From assembly GCA_016710765.1 (NCBI GenBank), contig JADJUJ010000001.1:372001-436000 (forward strand): a DNA stretch of 64,000 bases. The letters run 5' to 3'. Each line of letters begins with the position of its first letter. The first letter of the stretch is position 1. A program made the position numbers and the translations under genes. The notes beneath the pieces are model-generated. The model worked only from the letters and a program-made list of their open reading frames with translations, was not told where the DNA came from and did no database searches. The stretch comes from Lewinellaceae bacterium (lineage in GTDB: Bacteria > Bacteroidota > Bacteroidia > Chitinophagales > Saprospiraceae). Positions 18,074 through 28,100 of the stretch are shown here, in pieces.

Positions 18074-18146
18074 GACCGCAACCATCAAACAGGTCCTTAT
18101 TTATCCGACATACCGGAGAATAAGGGCCTGTTTGGTGATTGTGGCC
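18074..18146. repeat. long imperfect inverted repeat
   Basis: Two 28-base arms (18074-18101 and 18119-18146) pair around a 17-base loop. As plus-strand RNA, 23 Watson-Crick pairs, 3 G-U pairs and 2 mismatches form. AT-rich outer flanks (TAAAATTATT and AATAATAATTTTTA) extend the symmetry to about 18064-18163. Wobbles favour an RNA structure on the plus strand, but a decayed palindromic mobile unit is also possible. Confidence 0.6.
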
Positions 18147-18289
18147 AATAATAATTTTTACAATCAAAAGCGTACAGGGAAGTGTGGTTAGGCGCGGGCA
18201 CTGATCGCCTGTGTCAATTTGTTTAAAACCGCCGCGCAGCGCCATCGAAGAGGGACTAACCTTAATCATAACGCAACGCCTCAACCAAT

Positions 18290-18325
18290 AAAAAAAGGCC
18301 CCCCAGCGACGTTTCGCGGAAGGCC
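18290..18325 (-). terminator. intrinsic terminator of the porP surface-protein operon
   Basis: On the minus strand the arm GGCCTTCCGCG pairs with CGCTGGGGGGCC around a 6-base loop (11 pairs, two of them G-U, one bulge) and is followed by seven T residues. It lies about 90 bases downstream of the porP stop codon on the porP strand. Confidence 0.7.
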
Positions 18326-18360
18326 ATCCCAAAAACCAATTGTTAAGACATTTTCTTTCG

Positions 18361-18392
18361 ATGTGGTCACCGTTTTTACAGGGCGACCACAT
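18361..18392. repeat. hairpin directly downstream of porP
   Basis: ATGTGGTC (18361-18368) and GACCACAT (18385-18392) are a perfect inverted repeat with a 16-base loop; flanking TTTTCTTTC and GAAAAGAAA extend it imperfectly. It lies in the porP 3' untranslated region, before the terminator at 18290, and could stabilise the transcript end. Confidence 0.5.
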
Positions 18393-18413
18393 GAAAAGAA
18401 ACATCGCAACAGA

Positions 18414-19349
18414 TTAGTTGGGCACTACAATTTTTTCTTTGCGGTCGAAGCCTAATGCCAGACTGAGTTCATGTGAACCGCCATTGTATTGCTGGAAATT
18501 ACCAAAATTCACATCATAGGAGTAAAACGCCTGAATGCTGTTGAACTTGGTACCCAAGAGGAACGCCAGTGAGCCATTGGCTGAGCCAGGCCGGTAGGTG
18601 AAACCTGCGATGAGTTTCTCATCCAGAAAGCGCCCCTGCAAATTCAGGTCAACCTGATAAGGCACATTGCGGAAGTTCCGGATCGCAAGTGAAGGAATAA
18701 GTTTGAAGCCTTGTTTTGAGACGTCCGCAATATAGCCCAATTGAAACATATAGTGGCTCAACAGTCCACTATCAGTAGTATTGTCTTGTACCGGCACTTC
18801 ATCCAAACGGGCACGAATAGCATTAGGAAGTGCCAGGCTGACGAAAAAGCGGTTGTCAAACAGTGTATGGATACCGACGGAAGCATCAAAAATTTGTTGT
18901 CCGTTGGCGAGATCTTCCAAGGTTGGATCATTGGGATTTACGGTTGGGTCGCTGAGCAGATCATTGTTGATGCTGCGGCGGATAAATTCGGTGGTCAAAC
19001 CGATGCCAGCGCGAAACTTCTGATCTTTGGACTGAATCCGGTACGCATAGTTCAACTGCAGGCGGAAAAGGTTTTGGTCGCCAATTTTTTCTGCAAAAAC
19101 ACCGCCCCCGAGAGCCAGGTTATTTCCAACTGGGCCGTGGTACAAGACTGTGTAAGATTGCGGTGCTCCAGGGAAGCCACTCCAGCTGTTGCGCGCATTG
19201 ACGAGCAGTTGGTGTTGGTTATCGAAGCCGGTAAGGCCCGGGTTTACCAATACTGGAAACACCTGATATTGAGAATAGATGGCTTGTTCCTGTGCATAAG
19301 CGGCGAAGCCAATTGCAACCAAAAGGAGGGTAAAAAATGTCTTTTTCAT
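18414..19349 (-). CDS. PorP/SprF-family type IX secretion membrane protein
   Basis: An outer-membrane protein of 311 residues: signal peptide MKKTFFTLLLVAIGFAAYAQ, then QAIYSQYQVFPVLVNPGLTG, the hallmark opening of the PorP/SprF family, and many amphipathic beta strands to the end. SprF-type proteins are known to help attach or export particular T9SS cargo, usually the type B sorting-domain protein encoded next to them. Here the neighbour upstream on the same strand (19447-23997) is exactly such a protein, 97 bases away. It is the last gene before the terminator at 18290. Confidence 0.93.
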   Translation of the reverse strand: MKKTFFTLLLVAIGFAAYAQEQAIYSQYQVFPVLVNPGLTGFDNQHQLLVNARNSWSGFPGAPQSYTVLYHGPVGNNLALGGGVFAEKIGDQNLFRLQLNYAYRIQSKDQKFRAGIGLTTEFIRRSINNDLLSDPTVNPNDPTLEDLANGQQIFDASVGIHTLFDNRFFVSLALPNAIRARLDEVPVQDNTTDSGLLSHYMFQLGYIADVSKQGFKLIPSLAIRNFRNVPYQVDLNLQGRFLDEKLIAGFTYRPGSANGSLAFLLGTKFNSIQAFYSYDVNFGNFQQYNGGSHELSLALGFDRKEKIVVPN

Positions 19350-19446
19350 CGTAATCGAATAATTGGGAAAAGATTAGAAATTGAGATATGGGCATCAGGA
19401 TTTGAGATTGGGCTATGGGGCCCAATCTCAAATCGCAACTTATAAA

Positions 19447-22400
19447 CTATCGAAGGAGGTTGATGTATCCTTTTTGTTCGTGATCGCCGGTGATGTCAGT
19501 GTACAACAGAATGTAGTAATAAACACCCTCCGGTAATGGCTGACCATTGCGGGTTCCGTCCCAGCGGTTGGCAGCATTGTCGTAATTGGTGGACGTGTAC
19601 ACCAGTTGTCCCCACCGGTTGTAGATATCAATCGAGTTCGGTACAGATTCAATGCATGTGATGTGTACGTAGTCGTTTTTACCATCTTGCTGCCCAGGCG
19701 TAAGCACCGGACGAACGCGATAGCAACCATCCACAGGATAAGGAATGGTATCCGTAGCAATGACCAAACAACCATTTTCGTCACGAGCGACAAACTGAAC
19801 CCGCTCACCGGAACACAAAGCATCCACCGTAGTACCCGTACCCGTTTGACCGGTAATACTGGCCGTCCAGATGATTTCAATGCTACCGACCGCGCCGGAA
19901 GTGATCGCAATGGCCTCTCCATCGCAACGGGAGAAACTTGTTGGCGCCACATTGGCAAAGTTAAGCGTCAGTAGATCCGGTTGAGAGACCGACACGTTCT
20001 GAACTTTGGTGCTGCCGTAAGCATCAGTAATGGTAACAGCATACATACCACCGCAAAGGTTGCTGGCAGTTGAAGTCGCACCTGCAAAATCCAACTCTTC
20101 TACCTGTCCGGTAGGCCACTGTACCGTGTAAGGCAAAACGCCACCCCCTACGGTCACTCGTGCGATACCATCACATATTCCGTTACAGCTGACGTTATAA
20201 CCATTGAAATTGCTGATGCCGGTGGCCTGGGAGGTCACTGCCGGTGGAGCAGAAAGGGAGTCGGCCCAAGTAGACGTGCAACCCAATTGGTCCGTAACCG
20301 TAACCATAAAGACGCCACTGCAAAGTGTTTCGTTGGTGGGCGTAGTGATACCGTTACTCCAGTTGTAATTCAAGGCGCCAGAAGCACCTACCACAACTAC
20401 GCTGGCTTCACCGTCACATTGCCCTTGGCCACTTACATCCCAAATGCCGTAACTGGATAATATATTGACATTGGAAATAGACATGGTGGAGTTGACACCC
20501 ACGTTGTAGTTGTAGGTGAACGTTGTTCCACTTTCGTCGGTAACCGTCACCGTATACGTTCCTGTAGAAACGTTGTTCAAGTCTTGCGTAGCCGCGCCAT
20601 TCGACCACAGGTAGGAATATACCGGGCCATCTGCACCGCTAAAAGAGAAATCAATTGAGCCGTTGGTAGCATTTGCACAGTTCGCGTTAACCACTTGGGC
20701 TGCCGGGTTAGCCGCCGGACAGTTCAGCGTGTAAGGATATACAGCGGTACAGCCACTGCTGAAGTTGGTAACCGTAACCGTATAAGTGCCTGGTCCGATG
20801 CTGATGAGCGCACTGGCGTTAGAGCCCGTGTTCCAGGCATAAGTCATGGGTGATGTAGCAGGAACCGGTGTCAACAGAATCGCACCCAAAACAGTATTAC
20901 AATCGGTATTCTGAATTTGATTGCTAACACTGGCGGGAGCAAGCGTCGTGATGTTGACGGCATTCAAGCCGATGCTGTTGCCATCCACATCAAAGATCAT
21001 AAAGTTGTATACCCCTGGTGCAAGGTTTGACACTGTAACGGTATCCGTAGTGACATTGGTCATCAAGCCAGTTCCCCAATCCAGTGTATAGGGTGGGTTT
21101 GCAATTTGTGAAATGGCAATGGTCACTGTGCCATTATTCGAGCAAGAATTGGTATGGCTTACGATGTTCGATCCAATCAGCGGGTTATCCTGCGCAACGA
21201 TGTAAGATTGAACGAAAGAACAGTTGTTGATATCGGTGATGGTTACAGTATAGGTATTGGCCGCAAGCCCACTGATATCTTCCGTCATGGCGCCATTGCT
21301 CCACAGGAAAGTATAAGGCATGGTGCCTCCGGATACGGTTAGGTTAACCGAGCCATTGGGTGATACGCCGCTTTGGTTGGCAATAACATTGGCGGCATTG
21401 AGTGCCATTGGCTCATTAACCGGAATACCTGGCATAGTCGTTGAACAACCATTTGCATCGCGAATCGTTGGAATGTACATGCCACCTTGCAGGTTGCTGA
21501 TGCTGGTACCGGAACCGGCCGGTGTCCAGGTTACCATGTATGGACCACCGTTACCACCTGTTGGGGTGAAGGAAATCGCGCCGTCGCCGGCACTGGCACA
21601 TTTAACATGGGTAACTTGCAGATCGCTGTAGGCTATAGCCGGTGGAGATGTAATATTGGTTGGGGTGGATACGACGGAACAGCCGCCGGAATCGGTTACT
21701 GTCACAGTATAAGAACCGGCTGCAAGGCCGCTCAATACATTGTTAGAACCACCCGGGCCACTCCAGCTGTACGTTGCGCCACCCCATCCGTTTGCAGCAT
21801 TTGCAGTGATTACACCGCTCGTACCACTTGGGCAGGCATTGTTCACGACAGAGGTGCTAACCGAAAGCGCAGCAGAAGGCTCAAGAATGCTAATGGGCGA
21901 AGCAATGACGCCCTGGCAATTGTTTACATCCGTAACAGTAACAAAATAATTGCCTGCAGCAAGGTTATTAACCGTAAGGCCTGTACCAACCTGTTGGCCG
22001 GAAGCATTTTTCCAAACAAAGGTGTAGCCAGGTGTGCCGCCTGCCCCAGCAATGGTAGCAGAGCCATTCAATTGGCCTTTGCATTTTACATCGGCAGAAG
22101 CAACCAGCGAAACACTGGGAAGGGTTGCTGGCTGGTTAACAGCCGTATTTTGAACAGCCGTGCAACTGTTGGCATCCGTAACCGTAACGGTATAAGCGCC
22201 AGCAGGTACAGGACTCAGGTCTTCGGTAGTAGCATTGTTTGACCAATGGAAAGTGTAAGGAGAAGTACCGCCCGACACGCTGAGGTTGATCAAACCGTCA
22301 ATGCCTCCATTGCATTTCACATGCGTTACGGCTGGCGCTGGCGCACTCAATGCAGCGGCGGGAGCTGTAATCGTTGCTGTAGACGTACAAGAGCCGGTAG

Positions 22401-23997
22401 CGGTAGTTACTGTTACAGAATAGGTGCCGGCTAAGGTGAGGGCACTGATATCCTCTGTTGTAGCCGTAAATGTACCCGGGCCAGTCCAGCTAAAGGTGGC
22501 GCCGGAAGCGTTGGTGGTGGTGAGGTTGACCGCACCGTTGTTGCCGCCGAAGCAGCTGATGTTGGTCGGCACAACAGCGCAGGTTGGGTTAACCTGGGCA
22601 ACAATCATCACCATACCCTGATTCAAATTGGGTGGGACCGGGCCGCCATTTTCTTTTACTACTTCTACAGGATAGGTAGGCAGTGAGCCCAAAACAATCG
22701 GCACGTTCATGCCAGCCTGTCCGGCAGCGGCGGTAAAGCAAACAGAGAATATTTCGGTGCCATCGGCCAAAGATTTACCCAAAGCCGTAGCATCATTCCA
22801 GGTAAAACGAATCTGACCTGGAACAGCGGTATTGAAGTTGCCACCTGCACTCAACGCGAGTGGGTTGGAGCCGAATTGCAAACTTTGGAAGGTCAGTTTG
22901 GTCTGGTCGTAGGTAATGGCAAATTGTGCCGAAAGCAGGGTGTCAAAATTAGATACTGTAATAGGAACACAACCCGATGTGCCCTGACCCACAGAAATGG
23001 TGTCACCGGTAAAAGTTGGTGCGTTAGGATTGGGTGGCAATACGGCATTGACAATAATTACGGTATCATTAATGGGAACACTGTTGGTCCAAATGTTTTG
23101 CCCCATGGAGTTTGCAATTTCAGCGCCAGGGTTGCCAGGGAAACCTACACCATCGATCGTTACAATGGTACTGGTTCCTACAGGCCCCACAGCCGTGAAA
23201 CATACCTGATAAATGGTGTCGCCATCCGGACGGCTTACGCCCACAGCATTTTGGTCGTACCAGCTCAGCAACAAGGTTCCATTGGCGGTATTGCCTGCAA
23301 AATTGGCAGCCGTAAGAAAAGGAAGCTTGAACGCACGGGTACTATCAAATTTAATAACAGACGTATTCCAGTGCATGGCATACTGCATGGAAAGGATGTT
23401 ATCAAAATCATTGACCGTTACCGGTAAACAATATTTTTGACCGGGGCCCACATTGGCGCCATTAGCAATAATGTGAAAGCCGGTAATTGGTGCAGGAGCG
23501 CCCTGACCGGTGATGGAGCTTCCGCCCGACTGATAATTGACTGTAAGGGGGTTTCCGTTGCTGTTGACAAACTCAATGCCCGGTGCAACAGCTGCAAGAT
23601 TCACCGCAGACGTACCGCCTGCCAGGATCTTAAACCGCATCCGCATCAGCGTTGAGCCGGCAGCAAGGGTGATACCATTCGGATTGGTTCCCAGGTCCAC
23701 AAACCAGGACACGTTCACCTTACCAGTCAAACTGTTGTAGTTGGCCGTTGTAAAACCGGGCAACGCAAACATATCCGCAGAAACAAACTGCAGAATAGTG
23801 CTTTGATAAGTGACTGGAAATTGAACGGAAATAACGTTCGTGAAACCGGTTACCTTGAGTTCGAGGTCAACGGTTGAGTTCACTGCACCAGAAGCGGTGG
23901 CTGGCGTGAAGGATGTGGTCAGTGTCTGAGCCGTGGATTGTAGCGACATCAATAATAGACACGTAACAAGAAGGCTTGTAATCGTAATCGGTCTCAT
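19447..23997 (-). CDS. giant cell-surface protein: cohesin-like domains, SprB repeats, T9SS type B sorting domain
   Basis: A secreted protein of 1516 residues. A signal peptide starts at the ATG at 23997 (MRPITITSLLVTCLLLMSLQ); the 34 codons upstream in frame do not look coding. Residues of about 20-490 hold three cohesin-like beta domains (for example LELKVTGFTNVISVQFPVTY, VNDFDNILSMQYAMHW and VSNFDTLLSAQFAITY). About twelve SprB-type repeats of 55-65 residues follow, with the pattern C-x-G-x-x-G plus GGTSPYTFHWSN and AGxYTVTVTD. The last 80 residues form a gliding-motility/CHU_C type B sorting domain (IDIYNRWGQLVYTS, NRWDGTRNGQPLPEGVYYY). It likely forms an extended surface adhesin exported by T9SS with the adjacent PorP/SprF protein. 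It is 41 bases downstream of the small cohesin-like gene. Confidence 0.9.
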   Translation of the reverse strand: MRPITITSLLVTCLLLMSLQSTAQTLTTSFTPATASGAVNSTVDLELKVTGFTNVISVQFPVTYQSTILQFVSADMFALPGFTTANYNSLTGKVNVSWFVDLGTNPNGITLAAGSTLMRMRFKILAGGTSAVNLAAVAPGIEFVNSNGNPLTVNYQSGGSSITGQGAPAPITGFHIIANGANVGPGQKYCLPVTVNDFDNILSMQYAMHWNTSVIKFDSTRAFKLPFLTAANFAGNTANGTLLLSWYDQNAVGVSRPDGDTIYQVCFTAVGPVGTSTIVTIDGVGFPGNPGAEIANSMGQNIWTNSVPINDTVIIVNAVLPPNPNAPTFTGDTISVGQGTSGCVPITVSNFDTLLSAQFAITYDQTKLTFQSLQFGSNPLALSAGGNFNTAVPGQIRFTWNDATALGKSLADGTEIFSVCFTAAAGQAGMNVPIVLGSLPTYPVEVVKENGGPVPPNLNQGMVMIVAQVNPTCAVVPTNISCFGGNNGAVNLTTTNASGATFSWTGPGTFTATTEDISALTLAGTYSVTVTTATGSCTSTATITAPAAALSAPAPAVTHVKCNGGIDGLINLSVSGGTSPYTFHWSNNATTEDLSPVPAGAYTVTVTDANSCTAVQNTAVNQPATLPSVSLVASADVKCKGQLNGSATIAGAGGTPGYTFVWKNASGQQVGTGLTVNNLAAGNYFVTVTDVNNCQGVIASPISILEPSAALSVSTSVVNNACPSGTSGVITANAANGWGGATYSWSGPGGSNNVLSGLAAGSYTVTVTDSGGCSVVSTPTNITSPPAIAYSDLQVTHVKCASAGDGAISFTPTGGNGGPYMVTWTPAGSGTSISNLQGGMYIPTIRDANGCSTTMPGIPVNEPMALNAANVIANQSGVSPNGSVNLTVSGGTMPYTFLWSNGAMTEDISGLAANTYTVTITDINNCSFVQSYIVAQDNPLIGSNIVSHTNSCSNNGTVTIAISQIANPPYTLDWGTGLMTNVTTDTVTVSNLAPGVYNFMIFDVDGNSIGLNAVNITTLAPASVSNQIQNTDCNTVLGAILLTPVPATSPMTYAWNTGSNASALISIGPGTYTVTVTNFSSGCTAVYPYTLNCPAANPAAQVVNANCANATNGSIDFSFSGADGPVYSYLWSNGAATQDLNNVSTGTYTVTVTDESGTTFTYNYNVGVNSTMSISNVNILSSYGIWDVSGQGQCDGEASVVVVGASGALNYNWSNGITTPTNETLCSGVFMVTVTDQLGCTSTWADSLSAPPAVTSQATGISNFNGYNVSCNGICDGIARVTVGGGVLPYTVQWPTGQVEELDFAGATSTASNLCGGMYAVTITDAYGSTKVQNVSVSQPDLLTLNFANVAPTSFSRCDGEAIAITSGAVGSIEIIWTASITGQTGTGTTVDALCSGERVQFVARDENGCLVIATDTIPYPVDGCYRVRPVLTPGQQDGKNDYVHITCIESVPNSIDIYNRWGQLVYTSTNYDNAANRWDGTRNGQPLPEGVYYYILLYTDITGDHEQKGYINLLR

Positions 23998-24038
23998 CTT
24001 AAACAACTGGAAAAAGGGATGATAAAAAAAGGATTGAA

Positions 24039-24842
24039 TCAAAATGACATCAGGGGTATGACTTGCACTGCGTTGGGTGTTCGCAGGGTTAGGTACCATG
24101 TCCCTTTTTGTCCTGATAGGTAGGAGGCAATTTCCATGCCATTTTTACCCGGGACTACTGATATTTTTTTAAAAAATACTATTTTTCCGGTAGGGTCAAC
24201 CAATTGGCAGTCGGCTTCAACGGCCTCCTGCGCCTCTATCCACACTTTGGTTTCGGTACTAAAAGGATTGGGAGCAGCATATACCTTTAGTTGATTTTGT
24301 GCTACTACCTGATCCGTACCCGACGTAACACCGATGCTCGCAAAGCCATCATTCAGGATGGCATCATCAATACCATAGGTTTGGTTGGAGCTTTTAACTA
24401 CTTCAAAAAAAGTGTTGGGTGTAATCTGGGTAAAATATACCGGTGTACTGCTGTTATTGGGACCAATGGCTTTTAGCCGCAACCGGAACATCATGGTGCT
24501 GTCGGACAGGCTTACTCCATTGCCGTTGTGCCACCATACCAGACGCAAAATACCGCTGTCAACCGCTTCAGTAAGGCCGAAATTATCCACATCAATACCC
24601 ATAGTAGCGTTAAAACCACTCAGCGTATAGTATTGCAAAACGGCAGGATCCCAGCGAATAACGAATTGCACCGACAAAACGGAATCAAAGTTTTGAACCG
24701 TTACCGGGAAATTGAGGATTTGATCTGGCATTGCATTGTTGATCGCAGGCATATCAAAGCCAACTGGCGCTTGTGCCTGCAAGGCATTAACACTCAAAGC
24801 AATCCAAATAGAAAGGAGGAAGAATCGTAAACGATGCTGCAT
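24039..24842 (-). CDS. secreted cohesin-like protein with T9SS type A sorting domain
   Basis: A 267-residue secreted protein: signal peptide (1-24), one cohesin-like domain (about 25-170; FPVTVQNFDSVLSVQFVIRW, DSGILRLVWWHNGNG), a short linker, and a C-terminal type A sorting domain starting at YAAPNPFSTETKVW. The cohesin-like domain resembles the three in the next gene, sharing the pattern FDS/NxLSxQF. The stop is 41 bases from the next start, so the two are probably co-transcribed with porP. Confidence 0.85.
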   Translation of the reverse strand: MQHRLRFFLLSIWIALSVNALQAQAPVGFDMPAINNAMPDQILNFPVTVQNFDSVLSVQFVIRWDPAVLQYYTLSGFNATMGIDVDNFGLTEAVDSGILRLVWWHNGNGVSLSDSTMMFRLRLKAIGPNNSSTPVYFTQITPNTFFEVVKSSNQTYGIDDAILNDGFASIGVTSGTDQVVAQNQLKVYAAPNPFSTETKVWIEAQEAVEADCQLVDPTGKIVFFKKISVVPGKNGMEIASYLSGQKGTWYLTLRTPNAVQVIPLMSF

Positions 24843-25157
24843 GGGAACAATTGGTTAAGGATTAAACTTTTCAGTGAACAACGGGAGGATAACGATTTTT
24901 TCCATCCCGCTGCCTGCCCTGATAAAAATATATTCAAAAAGCAGGCCAATTTTTGGTGGATGCAGGTTGGTGAACGCGCTCCGGTTCAAATTACAATTTC
25001 AATTCAGACTAAAAATCAACCAATTGGTCACTAATACCGCGCAAAATAACGGCTTTTTGGTGGGTTATTCAAAGCTACTACCCAATTTAGGGTAAAAAAA
25101 TAGCGGGTAGCGGAAAATCCGCTACCCGCCAGTATTGCAATCGAAGCGAACTGTAAA
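24843..25157. other. intergenic region between two surface-protein genes
   Basis: No gene is seen. It holds the terminator of the dockerin/HYR gene (25094-25129). Nearer 24842 there is an AT-rich stretch with TATATTTT on the minus strand that could be a weak promoter core for the cohesin-porP operon. Confidence 0.5.
25094..25129 (-). terminator. intrinsic terminator of the HYR/dockerin surface-protein gene
   Basis: A perfect 12-bp GC-rich stem (25103-25114 with 25118-25129, GCGGGTAGCGGA/TCCGCTACCCGC) and a 3-base AAA loop. On the minus strand it is followed by a run of seven T (plus-strand A7, 25094-25100). It is 28 bases past the stop codon of the 1459-residue gene. Confidence 0.92.
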
Positions 25158-28100
25158 TTATTCTACTACGATCATTTTTTTAACAGCACTGTTGTTCTTG
25201 GTATCCAGTTGATAGAACAGGATGCCTGCCTGCAAGTCAGCGCGGTTGAGGGTAATGCTGTTCAAACCTTTCGCAAATTCACCTTTTACCACTTTTACAA
25301 CACGACCTTCAGCGTTGGTGATCGTCAGCGTAGCCTCAGATGCCTCAGGAAGGTTGAAGTTGATGTTGGTAGAAGAAGCAACAGGGTTAGGCATGTTCTG
25401 GAGGAGTTCGAATCCGGCTCCTGCAATAACAGCACCCTGCTGGCCATTGAAACGGAAAGCAACATCGTAACGTGTGCCGTCTTCCTGATAAGCCTCTGAT
25501 TTGGTAATGCGGCTGCTTACACCCAGCATTTTGCTCAACTCACCGGCTTGCGTTGCGCGGAAAGTCATGGTAAACTGGGAAGCACCGTCTACAGAAGCGG
25601 TAATGGCATGATCCTGAGCAAATACTGCGAAGTTATCGGCAGAAACTTTGTCAGCAGGAACAATTTCCTGAAGATCAAGGCCATTCAGGTTCATGGTGAA
25701 CTGGAAGCCAGCTACTTTTTCAGCAGCCTTAAAGTTTACAGTTACCAGATCACCAGCAGCTACTTCGCGGTTGTCTACGTCGAAGAACAGGGTACCGGCA
25801 GAGCGGTCTTCACTGCTTACGAGCGAGTTAGCGATAGCGGTACCGTTTACGTCACCCGTTTTCACGGCTACGAAATCGGCACCATTCATTCCGCTGGTCT
25901 GCAGCGACTGGATGTCGTAAGACTCAGGGAAGTTACTGGCAAACGGATTGGTTGGATCAGCGAAAGTGTAATCTTCCTTCACGAAGCGCCAGGAAGTATT
26001 GTCGGGCAGTTCGTTGTAGATACCCAGGATCAGTTTGCGGAGTTCAACGATGTCATAGGTGGTGATCGAGTTTGACTTGTTGGCGTCAGCAGCAATCATC
26101 TTGTATGGCGTGCCCAGTGTTTCCAGACCCAGGATGTGCTTGGAAATCAGCACAAGGTCATAGGTGGTTACACCATTCAGCGGATCATTGTCCTTTTCTG
26201 GAGTTACAACATAGTTACCTGAAACTGGAATAGCATTGAAGTTAAAGGTACCACTGTTGGTCGTGTTGGTAAAGAAGCTAACCGGAGGCAAACCATTTGG
26301 CGCCTGTCCAAGAATCTGGATATTAGCACCTTCCAAACCGGATGTTGGTACGTTGAAGTCCATTTTGGCAGCACCTGCTACGGTAGCAAAGTTGCCTGGG
26401 GTGGAGTTGCCCATGTTGTCCTGTACAATCACATAGGTTTCGCAGAAGTCGGCGTTGCCGGCCGCGTCGATTGCCCAGAGTTGTACAGCCTGTGGTCCGA
26501 GTTCGGCACAAGTGAACGTTACACTGGTGATCGGGTTGCCCTGGCCGTCCACTGGGAACGCACCGGTGCTACCTACTGATTTCTGGATACCAATCTTGAT
26601 CTGGTTGGCTGGTGTGCAGTTGTCTTCCGTGTACTGGAGGAAGTCACTTGCCCACAACTGGATCATACCCGTAGGCATGATGTTCACGCTCAGACCGTTG
26701 ATACAAACAACAGTTGGCTTCTTGCAATCTTTCACTACGAAAGTGTATTCGCAGATCGACTCGTTACCGCAACCGTCCTGTGCAATCCACTTGATCTTGT
26801 GGGTGCCGTAAGGAAGTTGTGGAACAACACCCTGCAATACGTTGTCGTTCAGGTTGGCTGGCTGAGCCAGGTTGTCCCAACGTACGCATGCCGTGCGGGC
26901 ATTGCCATTGGTTGTCCAGTCGATGTTGAAACGATACTTCTGGTTAGCAGGTACCGGACGGTTGTCGAACGGTGTGCCACCGAGGTAAGGAATCGTGTTG
27001 GGTGCTGGTGGGTTTGTGCTGGAAATTTGTGTTTCCATTACACCGTCGCCGTTCATGTCCAGGAACAACAGGTAGCGTACGCTTACGTTAGCGCCGCTGC
27101 AGCTGTCGGTCAAGGTTACACAAAGATCGGTTGGAGCCTCGCAAAGGTCGTGGCTGCCGATGGTGTTATCCCAGTAGGCAGCATCATTCCAGAACAATGG
27201 ATCGTTGGCCGTCAGGTCGCAAATTTCAACCGGGCTGGCTGGGCAGTTTGCGAAGATTGGCGCCTCGTTGTCGATAACTTTGATGATCTGCTTGTACTTG
27301 TAGCAGTTGGCATTAGCGTCCCAGAAGATCGAGTAGTTCGTAGCCTGTGGGTCGGTTGGGTTGATCTTAACCACCGTTGGGTTCCATGGTGTTGGCGTTC
27401 CCAAAGCAGAAACGGTAGGACCTGGGAGGTTCGATGGGTGGTTGCTGATAGCGTTCGGGTTCGGGTTAGGAACATTGATGCAAGGCAAGTTCGGGTTGTA
27501 GGTGCACCAGTTGATGATGGTCCACGTACGCTCGATTTTGTAGCAAGCATCTGGTACTACCGTGAAGATTTCATCCTGGTGGGATACACCCAACAGTTCG
27601 CAATCTTCGCCGAAGAAAGTAGGCTCACCATAAATTCCTGATCCATTACATTCGGTAACGATAACGTCATTCGGGAACTTCACATAGTAGTCCTGCTCAT
27701 AGTTTACAACAATGCGCTGAGTGCACTGGCTGGAGAGGCCACCGCAGTCGAAGGCACGGAACGTGCGTACAATGGTGCCTTTGTTGCAAAGCGTATCAAA
27801 CTGGCTGTAGTTGGTGGTTGTGGTAACCGTGTCAATGCAGCAGTTGTCGGAAGCAAGTGCAAAACCGTAAGCCCAGAGGCTTGGGTCAAAGTTCTCGCAG
27901 GAAACCGTTACGTTGGCAGGCGACTGACATACAGGCTTGATTTTGTCCTGTACAACTACCTGTACCATACAATCATTGGAGTGATCTTCCTGATAGGTAA
28001 GGCTTACTTCGCCAGCCTGAACAGTGACATCATAAACACGGAAGACAACAGTAATGGTGTCACCAATGTCTTCGCAGCAGAATTTAACCTGGTCATCAAA

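Larger units (their letters stand above)
17731..18289. other. long AT-rich leader and intergenic region upstream of glnN
   Basis: No protein gene is credible here. Bases 17740-18060 are strongly AT-rich and contain the likely glnN promoter. Bases 18064-18163 form a long imperfect hairpin (listed separately). Bases 18165-18285 show nothing I can name. Short frames on both strands lack coding character. Confidence 0.55.

Noticed and set aside
18069..18404. 111-codon minus-strand frame downstream of porP
   Set aside because: It crosses the long hairpin, the porP terminator and the 3' hairpin; no coding character.
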